Assembly (NCBI RefSeq): GCF_001611275.1
Contig: NZ_CP015080.1
Span: forward strand, 3,834,956-3,898,955
Origin: Desulfuromonas sp. DDH964
Lineage (GTDB): Bacteria; Desulfobacterota; Desulfuromonadia; Desulfuromonadales; DDH964
Length of the DNA stretch: 64,000 nt
Direction: 5' to 3'
Shown here: positions 26,044-35,454 of the stretch, in pieces
Layout: the number at the start of each line of letters is the position of its first letter
Position numbering within the stretch: the first letter of the stretch is position 1
Translations under genes and position numbers: made by a program
Notes under the pieces: generated by a model
Database searches by the model: none
What the model was told of the DNA's origin: nothing
Seen by the model: the letters and a program-made list of their open reading frames with translations, nothing else

Positions 26044-27768
26044 TCAATGGAACTCGCGCTGCGGGGCAACCATCGGGCCGGCTTTGTAATGCCGCATCAA
26101 AAAGGCGATGTTCTCACCCAGCACCTTGCGCAGATCGGTCGGCATCACGATCGAGGAGATCGAACCGAGAGCGAGGCCCTCTTTCGGGTTCATCAGCTCT
26201 TTTTCGTAGCGCAGGTTGAGGGCCGCCTCCTGGGCCTTGAGCCATTCGGCGGCTTCCTTCTCGGCGTCGCGTTTGGCCTCGGCGCCCTCCATTCCGGCCG
26301 TGATACGCTCAGCCGTTCCCTGCTTGACCATGGCGGCAGCCTCGGAACGCACCTTGCGCAGATCTCCCTTGTAGACGAACTCCTTGCCGGCCGGCCCCAT
26401 GACCGCGAGGCGGGTGGTCGGCAGGGCGAGCACCAGGTCGGCGCCGGTCGGGTAGTTGTTGTAGGAAGCGTAGGCGCCGCCAAAGGCGTTGCGCAGGATC
26501 AGCAGAATCCGCGGCGTGCGCACATCGACGATCGAATCGAGCATCGAGCGACCTGCCTGCACGATACCGCGCGCTTCCTGGTCCCGGCCGGGGAGGAAGC
26601 CGGTGGTGTCTTCCATGAAGATCAGCGGGATATTGTAGATGTTGCAGAAGCGGACGAAGCGGGCGATCTTTACCGCCGAGTCGCAGTCGATCTGCCCCGA
26701 AGAGACCGCCGAGTTGTTGGCGACGAAACCGACCACGTGGCCACCGAGACGACCGAAGGCGGTGACCGCTTCGCGGGCCCGTTCCGGCTGGATTTCAAGG
26801 TAGTCACCGTGATCGCAGATCTGCTGGATCACGATTGAGACGTCGAAGGGGGTATTGAACCCAGTCGGCGAGTTGAAGGCCTTTTTCAGCAGGGTATTGA
26901 TCTCCCAGGTCCGCCGGTCGAGAGGGTCGCTGGTCGCCTGGAAGGGTGCCGAACTCGAATTGTTGTCGGGAATGTAACTGAGCAGGCGCACCGCGGTGCG
27001 CAGCGCGGCCACTTCGTCCGAAACGGTCAAGTCGGCCACGCCTGAGGCGCCATGCACCTTGGGGCCGCCAAGCTCCTCCGGGGTGATATCCTCGCCAAGG
27101 ACCGACTTGACAACGCCGGGACCGGTCAACCCGAAGAAGGTGTCGTTGGGCTGGATGACAAAGCTCCCCTGGCGGGGGAGATAGGAGCCGCCGCCGGCGT
27201 TGAAGCCGAACATGCACATGATCGACGGAACGACGCCGCTGATCTTGCGCAGCGCGGTGAACGCCTCGGCATAGCCATCGAGTCCGCCGACCCCGGCCGG
27301 GACGAAGGCGCCGGCCGAATCGTTCATGCCGATGACCGGAATCCCTTTTTCGCCCGCCATGTTGAAGAGCTTGGCGAGCTTGCTGCCGTTGGTGGCATCG
27401 ATGGAGCCGGCCCGCACGGTGAAGTCATGGCCGTAAACCGCGACATCGCGGCCACCGATATTGAGAATGCCAGTGACGAGGGAAGCGCCGTCGAGGTTCT
27501 TGCCCCAGTTCTGGAAGAGGATATTGGGTTCTTCCTGGGTGAGAACCTTGATTCTTTCCCAAACCGTCATCCGTTTTTTGAAGTGCTGTTTTTCGACCTG
27601 GCTGACCTGCACCGACTTGATCGGCCGCTCGATCAGCGCATGACCTTCCTTCATGACCTCTTCATAAGGCCCTTGTTTGCCGGCAATTTCACCGGGGATG
27701 GTAAATTCGACTTCCTCGGGCGGAGCCAATGGATTTTTCAGTGACGGTTTGATCACGCTCTTGGCCAT
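26044..27768 (-). CDS. Acyl-CoA carboxylase carboxyltransferase subunit
   Basis: A 574-residue crotonase-fold carboxyltransferase (PccB/AccD5-like) moving CO2 from carboxybiotin to an acyl-CoA. Both halves are present: [18 protein letters not shown] for acyl-CoA binding and [16 protein letters not shown] with an oxyanion-hole GG, plus [14 protein letters not shown] near the active site. It precedes the biotin subunit by 64 bases on the same strand and should be translated with it. ATG at 27768 ([10 protein letters not shown]) follows GAGGGATG. Propionyl-CoA as substrate is inferred from the epimerase-mutase cluster; acetyl-CoA or a related acyl-CoA cannot be excluded. Confidence 0.88.
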   Translation of the reverse strand: MAKSVIKPSLKNPLAPPEEVEFTIPGEIAGKQGPYEEVMKEGHALIERPIKSVQVSQVEKQHFKKRMTVWERIKVLTQEEPNILFQNWGKNLDGASLVTGILNIGGRDVAVYGHDFTVRAGSIDATNGSKLAKLFNMAGEKGIPVIGMNDSAGAFVPAGVGGLDGYAEAFTALRKISGVVPSIMCMFGFNAGGGSYLPRQGSFVIQPNDTFFGLTGPGVVKSVLGEDITPEELGGPKVHGASGVADLTVSDEVAALRTAVRLLSYIPDNNSSSAPFQATSDPLDRRTWEINTLLKKAFNSPTGFNTPFDVSIVIQQICDHGDYLEIQPERAREAVTAFGRLGGHVVGFVANNSAVSSGQIDCDSAVKIARFVRFCNIYNIPLIFMEDTTGFLPGRDQEARGIVQAGRSMLDSIVDVRTPRILLILRNAFGGAYASYNNYPTGADLVLALPTTRLAVMGPAGKEFVYKGDLRKVRSEAAAMVKQGTAERITAGMEGAEAKRDAEKEAAEWLKAQEAALNLRYEKELMNPKEGLALGSISSIVMPTDLRKVLGENIAFLMRHYKAGPMVAPQREFH

Positions 27769-28293
27769 TTCGCACATCCCTCTGCTGGTTGGATTGGTAA
27801 AGACTCCCTGCAAGGGTGCCCGGCACCGATGCGGGGTTGCCTGTCGATGATAACGTCTTGAAAATGCAGGAAACCGGGAAACTTTTCTTTAGAACGTCGT
27901 TTCTCGGACACCCGTTACAAAACAAAAAACTCGGCGAATTGTCAAGGAAAATTTTATTTTGGGTAAAATATGCTCCCGCCAACCAGCGTCGATTCTTTTA
28001 ACATCAATGAAAATTTTTACTGCCGGTAGCGCCTTGGGACTGCAGCGCAAATGCCGGTCAGACCAATGAACAACCTATCCTGAGATACTTTAACTATTTG
28101 AACTAAAAAGATAAAAGAGATCGCCATCGGTGCGCCGACGTTGTTCCAAGCCACCACAGCGCCAGCCGGTGTTGTTCGCAGGCTACCCCCCTGGCCCTGC
28201 AATCACGACGAAATATTAGTCAGGGTAAAATTCCGTTTTGATTTTCTAAAAATTTAAGGGCGATGGATTTCGCGAGGAACACGGCTGGGGTAG
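27769..28293. other. Long intergenic region upstream of the carboxylase
   Basis: A 525-base gap. A TTGACA on the minus strand (27945-27940) with a weak TTTTGT 17 bases on is the best carboxylase promoter candidate. Between 28020 and 28230 the minus strand has a 61-codon open frame with a hydrophobic patch (GAPMAISFIFLV) but no ribosome site or homologue I recognise; it may be a gene remnant. Confidence 0.35.
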
Positions 28294-28324
28294 AAAAAAA
28301 CAGGCCTCCGGGAAGGAGGCCTGT
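28294..28324 (-). terminator. Terminator of serA
   Basis: Minus strand ACAGGCCTCC / GGAGGCCTGT around a 5-base loop, followed by seven T. Confidence 0.75.
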
Positions 28325-28358
28325 CGCTGGGCATGGTTTACAGGGGAGGGGGGGGCAT

Positions 28359-29951
28359 TCAGCCCTTCATATGAACGGCCTTGATGAAACGTGTCCCAAC
28401 CGCCGCCGCGAGACGTGCAATCACCTCGTCGCTGGCAGGCGTATCGAGAGAGAGAACCACCATCGCCTCACCAGCCTTGGCGCGCCGGCCGAGGTTCATC
28501 GAGCCGATATTGATTCCGGCCTCACCGAGGATGGTGCCGATCTTGCCGATCAGGCCCGGCTTGTCCTCGTAGCTCATCACCAGCATGTGCTCCTCGGGCT
28601 GGAAATCGGTGAAAAAGTCGCGCATCTTGACGATTTTCGGGATTCCCTCGAAGAGGGTCCCGGCAACGCTGCGTTTTCCTTCAGGGCTCTCCAGGCAGAG
28701 GGTTACCAGGTTGGAAAAGGAGCCGGTTTCGGTCGTGCGAACCTCCTCGACGATGATGCCCATCGAGTTCGCCACCAGCCGGGCATTGACCATATTCACG
28801 TCCTGTTCGGTCTGCCGGTTGAGCAGCGCCGCCAGACCACAGACGGTAATCGGCGCGCAGTCAAAACGGGCCAGTTTGCCATTATAGGCAAAGATCACCT
28901 TGTTGGGGTTGGGCGGTGCCAGCTGGGAAATAAACTCTCCCATCTGGCTGATCAGGGCCATGAACGGCTTCATGTGCTCCATCAGATCAGGGTCGAACTT
29001 GGGAATGTTCACGGCATTCTCCAAGGGGCGTCCATCGAGGTAATTGACCAGTTCGCGGCTGACGTCCACCGCCACATTTTTCTGGGCCTCGAAGGTATTT
29101 GCGCCGAGGTGCGGCGTAACCACCATGCGCGGGTGGGCGATCAGCTGCTGCAGAACGTCACTGTCGGGCGGTTCCGAGCTCCAGACATCAAAGGCGGCGC
29201 CGATACATTTGCCCGACTGCAGGGCGGCGAGCATCGCTGTCTCCTCGATTATCCCACCGCGGGCGCAGTTAACGACGATCACCCCGTCCTTCATGGCGCG
29301 AAAATGTTCGTTGCCGATCATGCCCCGGGTCTCGTCGTTGAGGGGTGTATGCACCGTGATGATGTCAGCATAGCGAACGATATCCTCGAGCGATACCAGC
29401 CGGACCCCGAGATCTTCCCCACGCTTTTCCGCTATATAGGGATCATAGGCGATAACCTCGGCCTCGAAGGCCTTGCAGCGCAGAGCCACCCGCCCGCCAA
29501 CCTTGCCGAGGCCGATGATGCCGATTGTCTTCCCTTTGAGTTCATAACCGGTAAAGGGGGCCCGCTTCCACTCACCACCTTTGAGGCTGGCATTGGCAAC
29601 GGTTATGTTACGGCAGAGGGAGAGGAGAAGCGCCATGGTGTGCTCGGCCGCCGAATTCACATTGCCGAAAGGAGCGTTGACAACAATGATCCCCTTGTTG
29701 CTGGCCGCCTCGACATCGACATTGTCAATACCAACCCCGGCCCGGGCAACTATTTTCAGGTTCCGGGCGTGCTCCAGCAGTTCGGCATCGATCTGGGTTC
29801 CGCTGCGGGTAATGATGGCATCATAATCGCCGATGGTCCGGTAGAGTTCCTTGCGGGAGAGGCCAAGGCGAACATCAAACTCGATGCGCGTATCTCCAAC
29901 CAGGGGCTGCAGACCCTCTTGGGAGATCTCGTCGGTAATCAGAACTCGCAT
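28359..29951 (-). CDS. serA: D-3-phosphoglycerate dehydrogenase
   Basis: A 530-residue NAD-dependent enzyme for the first step of serine synthesis. The nucleotide fold has GLGKVG (147-152); catalytic Arg231 (NCARGG), Glu260 and His281 (PHLGANTFEA) are in place. The long form is present: an intervening domain (about 320-450) and a C-terminal ACT domain (about 455-530) for serine feedback. ATG at 29951 follows GGAAGGAG; upstream in-frame codons lack a ribosome site. It has its own promoter and terminator. Confidence 0.93.
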   Translation of the reverse strand: MRVLITDEISQEGLQPLVGDTRIEFDVRLGLSRKELYRTIGDYDAIITRSGTQIDAELLEHARNLKIVARAGVGIDNVDVEAASNKGIIVVNAPFGNVNSAAEHTMALLLSLCRNITVANASLKGGEWKRAPFTGYELKGKTIGIIGLGKVGGRVALRCKAFEAEVIAYDPYIAEKRGEDLGVRLVSLEDIVRYADIITVHTPLNDETRGMIGNEHFRAMKDGVIVVNCARGGIIEETAMLAALQSGKCIGAAFDVWSSEPPDSDVLQQLIAHPRMVVTPHLGANTFEAQKNVAVDVSRELVNYLDGRPLENAVNIPKFDPDLMEHMKPFMALISQMGEFISQLAPPNPNKVIFAYNGKLARFDCAPITVCGLAALLNRQTEQDVNMVNARLVANSMGIIVEEVRTTETGSFSNLVTLCLESPEGKRSVAGTLFEGIPKIVKMRDFFTDFQPEEHMLVMSYEDKPGLIGKIGTILGEAGINIGSMNLGRRAKAGEAMVVLSLDTPASDEVIARLAAAVGTRFIKAVHMKG

Positions 29952-30016
29952 GCAAACTCCTTCCATTGCCGTTTTCCGCGCCGGCAAAAACGCGCCTGGG
30001 TTTTGGGAAAGCCAGA

Positions 30017-30045
30017 ATTTTAGCCCTTTTACCTGACCCTGTCAA
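30017..30045 (-). promoter_or_regulatory. sigma-70 promoter of serA
   Basis: Minus strand TTGACA (30045-30040), 17 bases, TAAAAT (30022-30017), about 65 bases before the serA start. Confidence 0.65.
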
Positions 30046-30081
30046 CGCCGTAGACAGCACCAAAAGCCCATGCAAAACCGA

Positions 30082-30333
30082 CTACTTGACCAGCTTGAGT
30101 CCGGGCTGCGCCGGGGCGCTGCCGGGAGCCGACGGGGGCTTTTGCGGCGCGCCGGCATAGGGGAGGGTCCCGTCGGCGAACATTTGCGCAACCGTTTCGG
30201 CAATTGTCAGGCACTGCTTCATGCAGACCTTGCGAACCGGACAGCTGCTGCAGTCGGCTGCACCGCCGGCACTGCGCAGGGCATGGATGACCAGCTCGAC
30301 ACTCTCCGCCTGGCTCAAAGGGACGAGAAACAT
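30082..30333 (-). CDS. 83-residue protein with a four-cysteine motif
   Basis: A small soluble protein with Cys28, Cys31, Cys37 and Cys41 in the spacing CxxCx5CxxxC ([14 protein letters not shown]), able to hold zinc or an iron-sulfur cluster, and a proline/alanine-rich tail ending LKLVK. ACAGGAG lies six bases before the ATG. It lies between aroF and serA, leftward, 123 bases after aroF. The family is not recognised. Confidence 0.65.
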   Translation of the reverse strand: MFLVPLSQAESVELVIHALRSAGGAADCSSCPVRKVCMKQCLTIAETVAQMFADGTLPYAGAPQKPPSAPGSAPAQPGLKLVK

Positions 30334-30456
30334 AAAAACTCCTGTCGTTTTTCTCGGTCGGACAAACCCGGAACAGGGCCCCACTGGCCAGCGGCCGGCA
30401 GTGAAGGCCACCCCACGGGGTCGTGCCCGGTGGGGTGCAAAACAATACAGGCGCTG

Positions 30457-31476
30457 CTACAAACGCTTGTCGGCAACCTGGGCAAACGCCTTGAGCTTGG
30501 TCATCATGGTGGCGAATTCGGCCGGCCGCAACGACTGCGGGCCGTCGCTGGCTGCAGTTTCCGGCGTGGGATGGACCTCGACGATCAGACCGTCGGCCCC
30601 TGCGGCCACTGCAGCGTAGCACATGGAGGGGACCAGGCTGGCATGGCCGGTTGCGTGGGAGGGATCGATGACCACCGGCAGGTGAGTCAGCTCCTTGAGC
30701 ACCGGCACCGCCGAGATATCGAGGGTATTGCGGGTCGCGGTCTCGAAGGTCCGGATCCCCCGCTCACAGAGGATCACCCGCCGGTTCCCCTCGGCGAGGA
30801 TGTATTCGGCACTCATCAGAAATTCCTGGATCGTCGTTGCCATGCCGCGCTTGAGCAGGATCGGCTTGTCGAGGCGGCCGAGAATCTTGAGGAGGGCGAA
30901 ATTCTGCACGTTGCGGGCACCGACCTGCATGATATCGGCATATCGGGCCACCAGTTCGACGTCGCGGGGATTGACGACCTCGGTGATAATCGGCAACCCG
31001 GTCGCTTCCCGGGCCTGAACCAGCAGCTTGAGGCCGTCCTCTTCCATTCCCTGGAAGGAGTAGGGGCTGGTCCTGGGCTTGAAGGCCCCGCCGCGCAGCA
31101 CCTTGGCCCCGGCTGCCTTGACCGCCCGTGCGCATTCCAGGATCTGGGCTTCGTTCTCCACGGCACAGGGCCCCGCCATCACCAGGAAGGAGCCGCCGCC
31201 GACAGTCAACCCGGGGACGATTTCGATGGTGCTCGGCTCGGGTTTGACCTCGCGACTGGCCAGCTTGTAGGGCTTGAGGATCGGCACCACGCTCTCGACC
31301 CCGGGGAGCGATTCCAGGGCCTGGAGCACCGACTTGCCGCGTTCGTCGCCGACCGCGCCGACCACGTTCCGGGTCTCCCCGTGGATGACGTGGGGCTTGT
31401 AACCCAACTCCCGAATTCGCTTTTTGACCTCGGCCAGTTCGTCCTTGCTGGCACCCTGCTTCATTACGATGATCAT
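30457..31476 (-). CDS. aroF: 3-deoxy-7-phosphoheptulonate synthase (AroF type I-beta)
   Basis: A 339-residue enzyme condensing phosphoenolpyruvate and erythrose 4-phosphate, the first step of the shikimate pathway. The first 70 residues are the ferredoxin-like (ACT-type) regulatory domain found in Thermotoga-type DAHP synthases; the barrel has GPCAVEN (101-107), [17 protein letters not shown] and the metal-site segments VGARNVQN and [17 protein letters not shown] precedes the ATG. The leader upstream holds hairpins that could be an attenuator. Confidence 0.92.
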   Translation of the reverse strand: MIIVMKQGASKDELAEVKKRIRELGYKPHVIHGETRNVVGAVGDERGKSVLQALESLPGVESVVPILKPYKLASREVKPEPSTIEIVPGLTVGGGSFLVMAGPCAVENEAQILECARAVKAAGAKVLRGGAFKPRTSPYSFQGMEEDGLKLLVQAREATGLPIITEVVNPRDVELVARYADIMQVGARNVQNFALLKILGRLDKPILLKRGMATTIQEFLMSAEYILAEGNRRVILCERGIRTFETATRNTLDISAVPVLKELTHLPVVIDPSHATGHASLVPSMCYAAVAAGADGLIVEVHPTPETAASDGPQSLRPAEFATMMTKLKAFAQVADKRL

Positions 31477-31871
31477 CTGTCTGTACCCCTTTCCTCCGGT
31501 TGAGAGTGATGGAATGGGTCAGGCCGCCCGGGAACCCCATGGCGGCCTGCAGTTCGCTCCGGAGGCCCGGAGACAGCAAAACCATGGGAGGCCGGTCGGT
31601 CTGCCCATGGTTTTTGATCCTCTTTTATCGCGGTTTGCCTACGATAGCGGACCTTTCCCCACGGCAGACGGCCTAAAGTAAAAGCCGTACCAGAAGGAAA
31701 AGCTGCTAAAGTTGGCGCCGACATGTTGCATCTGAACTCGATCCTTAAAAAATGTCTGTTCTGTAACTAGCAGAATCTGTACTCCTTGGCAAGCGGATAA
31801 TGCTCCCCCGGGAGGAACACAATTGGCCCAGCATTGCACCAGTTGCACCCTGCTGCCGACCCGAATTTCTC
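31477..31871. other. Intergenic region with aroF leader hairpins
   Basis: No gene is seen. The minus-strand aroF leader has GGCCGCC/GGCGGCC and AAACCATGGG/CCCATGGTTT hairpins (the latter at 31579-31613). Read on the plus strand the second hairpin is followed by TTTTT, so it can also act as a rightward terminator although no rightward gene precedes it. Confidence 0.35.
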
Positions 31872-31900
31872 TTGACAGCGGGACCGCATTTCGTTATATA
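31872..31900 (+). promoter_or_regulatory. sigma-70 promoter of tRNA-Phe
   Basis: TTGACA (31872-31877), 17 bases, TATATA (31895-31900), 13 bases before the tRNA. Confidence 0.75.
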
Positions 31901-31913
31901 CATGCTTCCGTTC

Positions 31914-31989
<76 letters not shown>

Positions 31990-31996
31990 GACGCCA

Positions 31997-32028
31997 AAAG
32001 GGCCGTGGATTTCCACGGCCCTTTTTTT
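31997..32028 (+). terminator. Terminator of tRNA-Phe
   Basis: 13-bp stem (31997-32009 with 32012-32024) ending in T7. Confidence 0.8.
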
Positions 32029-32077
32029 GTCCCACCGTATTTGCCGAGAGTTTCCCTTCCCCGCTCCCAATCGAAGT

Positions 32078-32647
32078 CTAGCCGCCGCGAATCTTTTGTT
32101 TGAGCGCAGCGACGACCTCCTTGACCGTCTCCTCAGCCAGATACTTGACGCCAATTTCGACCGTCGTCGATTGCCGGCTGGCAACATCATAGAACTCCAA
32201 CCGATACCCGACCTCCATCTCAACCCCACGTGCCGGCGCGATGTAGGTGCGACGGTAAAGAATTGTGCCGAAGAGAATTTTTCCCGGGGCCCGGCTCAGG
32301 CCCAGATCTGCTTGCAGTTCAGCCGCGGTTTTGCCGCGCAGTTGCTGGGCCGTCTTTGCGGCGTGGTCATAATTTCGTTCCAGGTAGAGCTCGCTCTGAA
32401 AGAGCCCGGCATCGCGCAGGGCGTCGGAGAGGTTGGCGGCATCTTCCCCGCGACAGATGTAAAAGGCGGCGGCGGTCTTGGCAAAGGGGCCAAAGACCAG
32501 GAGCGGCCCATCCCCCTTGAGGTCGGCGAGGTCACCCTGCACCACCTTGAATTCCTTGACGCCGTCGGTCATGGCCGTCATCTGTCCGAAAATCGGACCG
32601 CACCCGGCCAGCAGCAACAAGCTCAGTCCCACCAGAATCCGCTTCAT
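32078..32647 (-). CDS. Exported lipoprotein of unknown function
   Basis: A 189-residue lipoprotein: MKRILVGLSLLLLAGC gives a signal peptide and lipobox with Cys16. The mature part is a mixed alpha/beta protein without a recognised domain, ending in a Lys-rich amphipathic helix (VKEVVAALKQKIRGG). ATG at 32647 uses AAGGGG that lies inside the last codons of the upstream diheme gene, so it is coupled to it. Confidence 0.7.
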   Translation of the reverse strand: MKRILVGLSLLLLAGCGPIFGQMTAMTDGVKEFKVVQGDLADLKGDGPLLVFGPFAKTAAAFYICRGEDAANLSDALRDAGLFQSELYLERNYDHAAKTAQQLRGKTAAELQADLGLSRAPGKILFGTILYRRTYIAPARGVEMEVGYRLEFYDVASRQSTTVEIGVKYLAEETVKEVVAALKQKIRGG

Positions 32648-32649
32648 AC

Positions 32650-32862
32650 TCAACACCCCTTGCAGAGTTTATGGCAGCTCAGGCAATCGTCGTCCGCCTT
32701 GTGCCGCAACAGGTTGGCCGTATCGTGGCAGCCCCGACAATCGCTGGGGGTCGCCGCTTTGAGGTGGTCTGCAGTCGGCATGCGCCGGGGTGCATAGAGG
32801 GCAACCCGTGCCTCACACCCTACCAGCACCAGAAAGAGGATCAGGAAAGACAACCGATACAT
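32650..32862 (-). CDS. Small diheme c-type cytochrome lipoprotein
   Basis: A 70-residue protein: lipobox LVGC (Cys16), then two c-type heme sites CRGCH (42-46) and CLSCH (60-64), with His33 and His53 available as distal ligands and two extra cysteines (67, 70) at the C-terminus. It would be an outer- or inner-membrane-anchored periplasmic electron carrier, matured by ResB/CcsA. AAAGGAAC precedes the ATG. It heads a two-gene operon with a lipoprotein gene. Confidence 0.8.
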   Translation of the reverse strand: MYRLSFLILFLVLVGCEARVALYAPRRMPTADHLKAATPSDCRGCHDTANLLRHKADDDCLSCHKLCKGC

Positions 32863-32912
32863 GAATGTTCCTTTCACCAAAGAAGTAGGTCGCTGCGACC
32901 CTCGGTTCTGTA

Positions 32913-32940
32913 GCATAGCAATGCCCCTGAAAATCGCAAT
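32913..32940 (-). promoter_or_regulatory. sigma-70 promoter of the diheme operon
   Basis: Minus strand TTGCGA (32940-32935), 16 bases, TATGCT (32918-32913), about 50 bases before the diheme gene. Confidence 0.5.
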
Positions 32941-32987
32941 CGGTCAGAGAAATTTCGTCCCGGTTCGGCCATTCCGGCGCGAGGGTC

Positions 32988-33740
32988 TCAACTGAACAGC
33001 AGCTTGAGGGCAAAGACAAAAACCGTCAGGGCCACCACCTGCTTGATCCAGTCATGCCCCTTTTTGACCGCCATGCGGGAGGCCACCCAGCCCCCCGCCG
33101 AATTCCCGGCGGCAAGCGCCAGACCGAGCGTCCAGTTGACCTGGTCGTGGGCCATGAAGACCGCCAGCGCCGGGATGGTGAAGATCAGCACTACGATGAT
33201 TTTCACCACGTTGGTGCGCACCAGATCGATGCCGTGCAAGACCAGCGCCGGGATGATCAGAAACCCGACTCCGGCCTGGACAAAACCACCATAGATGCCG
33301 ATAAAAAAGAAGGAGGCCAGCAGCACCGCACCGCGACCGGGCGTCATCACCAGTTCCTCGACGCGGCGTTTTTTCATCGGGTCGACCAGGGTCAGGACCA
33401 GGACGCCGAGCATGATCCCCGCCAGCAGGCGCTGGAACAGACGCTCGTCGATATCGACGGCGAGCCGGGCCCCGAGATAACTGCCGGCAATCGCCGGCAG
33501 GGAGCAGAAGAGGGCCAGGCGCCAGGGGAAAATCCCCTGGCGGCGAAAGGAGGTGATGGCAAAAATATTCTGGCACAAGACCCCGACCCGGTTGGTGCCG
33601 TTGGCAACCGCTGCCGGCAGGCCGAGGAAAATCAGCAGCGGCAGGGTCAGTAGTGAACCGCCGCCGGCCAGAATATTGAGGAAGCCGGAGATGAAGCCGA
33701 CCACCAGCAGGGCCACGATCTGAAACGGCAGTCCGCTCAT
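32988..33740 (-). CDS. TSUP-family (TauE/SafE) membrane exporter
   Basis: A 250-residue inner-membrane protein with about eight helices in two repeats, each opening with a glycine-rich motif: GFISGFLNILAGGGSLL (15-31) and FFIGIYGGFVQAGVGF. The family exports sulfite, sulfoacetate or other anions. It shares four bases with tcdA (33737-33740), so the two are coupled. The substrate is not readable. Confidence 0.85.
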   Translation of the reverse strand: MSGLPFQIVALLVVGFISGFLNILAGGGSLLTLPLLIFLGLPAAVANGTNRVGVLCQNIFAITSFRRQGIFPWRLALFCSLPAIAGSYLGARLAVDIDERLFQRLLAGIMLGVLVLTLVDPMKKRRVEELVMTPGRGAVLLASFFFIGIYGGFVQAGVGFLIIPALVLHGIDLVRTNVVKIIVVLIFTIPALAVFMAHDQVNWTLGLALAAGNSAGGWVASRMAVKKGHDWIKQVVALTVFVFALKLLFS

Positions 33741-34498
33741 GGGGTCGCTCCTTCACCAAGCAGGCGCCGCAAGACTTCACCGGCCATCATCAATCCGAAC
33801 AGGGGCGGGACGACCGAAGAACTACCGAGGGGCACCCGGCGCTGCTGGTACTCCTCGGCACCGGCGCCGCGCGGGGCACGGCCTCCACCATTGCCGGCGA
33901 GGGGCCGGAACTCTTCACTCGAATAGACCACCGGGACGCCGCCGTCAATGCCGCGCCGGCGCAACTCCTTGCGCAGCACCCGGGCCAACCGGCAGATTCG
34001 GGTCTGGGAGAGATCGGCAAGGGTGACACGGGTCGGGTCGATCTTGTTGGCGGCACCCATCGAAGCGATGATCGGCAGGCCGCGTTCGACGCAGGTTTGA
34101 ATCAGGTGGAGCTTGGCGGTGATATTGTCGATACAGTCCAGGACAAAGTCGTAGCCCGGGTCAAGGAGTGCCGCGGCATTCTCCGGTCCGTAGAATTGCT
34201 GGACGGCGCTGATATCAGCGTCGGGATTGATGGCCCGGCAGCGCTCGGCCATCACCATGGCCTTGGGGCGACCGACGGTCTCCTCCAGGGCGTGCAGCTG
34301 GCGATTGAGATTACTGAGCGCCACCCGGTCGAAATCGACCAGGGTGAGGCGACCAATGCCGCCGCGGACCAGGGCCTCGACGGCAAAACTGCCGACCCCG
34401 CCGAGGCCGAAAACAGCGACCGAGGCCCGGCTCAGACGCTCACGCCCGGCGGCGCCGATCAGCAGTTCAAGGCGGGAAAAACGCTCTTCGTCGCTCAT
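33737..34498 (-). CDS. tcdA: tRNA threonylcarbamoyladenosine dehydratase TcdA-like
   Basis: A 253-residue ThiF/E1-like ATPase that cyclises t6A37 in tRNA. The Rossmann loop GLGGVGSFAVEAL (31-43), DFDRVALSNLNRQ and DCIDN are the family marks; the zinc-site cysteines of MoeB are absent, as in TcdA. It is coupled to the TSUP gene and follows the TatD gene by 35 bases, forming a leftward three-gene series. Confidence 0.85.
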   Translation of the reverse strand: MSDEERFSRLELLIGAAGRERLSRASVAVFGLGGVGSFAVEALVRGGIGRLTLVDFDRVALSNLNRQLHALEETVGRPKAMVMAERCRAINPDADISAVQQFYGPENAAALLDPGYDFVLDCIDNITAKLHLIQTCVERGLPIIASMGAANKIDPTRVTLADLSQTRICRLARVLRKELRRRGIDGGVPVVYSSEEFRPLAGNGGGRAPRGAGAEEYQQRRVPLGSSSVVPPLFGLMMAGEVLRRLLGEGATP

Positions 34499-34533
34499 CA
34501 GGTACCCTGAAAATTGTCAGCAGAAAGGAATAT

Positions 34534-35322
34534 CTATTCGTCACCCAGCCGGAGTACCCGGCGGGCATTGGCGGAGGTAATCATTGCGGTCTCGCGTCGT
34601 GACCAGCCCCGCAACTCGGCAACCCGGGTCGCCACCAACCCGAGCCATTCAGGACGGTTGAGCTCACCGACGTGGGGCCAGGGGGCGAGGTCCGGCGCAT
34701 CACTCTCCAAGACGATCGCCTCGGCCGGGAGATGCGGCAGCACCTCCGGCCCCCGGCGCGCGTTGGGGTAGGTGAGCGGACCGCCAAAACCGAGGACCAG
34801 GCCGAGATCGAGAAACCGCCGGGCGACCTCGATACTGGAATTGAACCCGTGCAAAATACCGCCCGCCGGGAGAGGCTCCTCTTGTTCCAGCAACGCCAGC
34901 AGCCGACCGATGGCACGACGGCTGTGCAGCAACACCGGCTTGGCAAAGGCACGGGCGAGTGCCAACTGGTCGCGAAAGGCCCGCTCCTGGTCAGCAACGG
35001 CGGGCATTCCCGGGCTGCCGTCGAGGCCGATTTCGCCGATGGCGACCACCTGCGGTTCCCGCAGCAGCAACTCCAGTTGCTGCCGGGCCATGCCGTCCCA
35101 GGAAGCGGCGCACCGGGGATGAAGTCCCGGTGCGGCATAGGCACCCTCCACCTGGCTCACGATTCGCAGAAGCTCCGGCCAATCGCTCGGAGCGACACCG
35201 GGAACCAGGAATCCCGTGACACCGCCAGAACGGGCGGCCAGCAGCATGTCCCTGCGAGACGCTGGCGCCACAAGAAGATCGAGGTGGATATGGGTATCGA
35301 ATAACCCGGCTGAGGCCGTCAT
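34534..35322 (-). CDS. TatD-family metal-dependent hydrolase (nuclease)
   Basis: A 262-residue TIM-barrel phosphoesterase. Metal ligands are visible: DTHIHLD (HxH, residues 9-15), GEIGLD (Glu), His in LLHSRRA, His in LHGFNSS, and Asp in ESDAPD. Family members are DNA 3'-5' exonucleases or tRNA-editing/D-amino acid related hydrolases. It is first in the series TatD-tcdA-TSUP. Confidence 0.85.
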   Translation of the reverse strand: MTASAGLFDTHIHLDLLVAPASRRDMLLAARSGGVTGFLVPGVAPSDWPELLRIVSQVEGAYAAPGLHPRCAASWDGMARQQLELLLREPQVVAIGEIGLDGSPGMPAVADQERAFRDQLALARAFAKPVLLHSRRAIGRLLALLEQEEPLPAGGILHGFNSSIEVARRFLDLGLVLGFGGPLTYPNARRGPEVLPHLPAEAIVLESDAPDLAPWPHVGELNRPEWLGLVATRVAELRGWSRRETAMITSANARRVLRLGDE

Positions 35323-35454
35323 GGCGAGACTCTAGCACAGGAAACCGGCCCAGGGAAAGGCACTCCAACGATTCCCGCTTGCGCTGCAGGGAAAACTGTG
35401 TTAAGAGCTAAAGGGTCGATTTTACATCAAAAAATTCCAATCGAAGGTTTCGAC

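Noticed and set aside
28017-28202. A 61-codon minus-strand frame as a real gene
   Set aside because: No ribosome site and no recognisable protein; kept only as a possible remnant.
35380-35454. sigma-28 promoter for the chemoreceptor
   Set aside because: GTCGATTT is present but no TAAA box lies 15 bases upstream.
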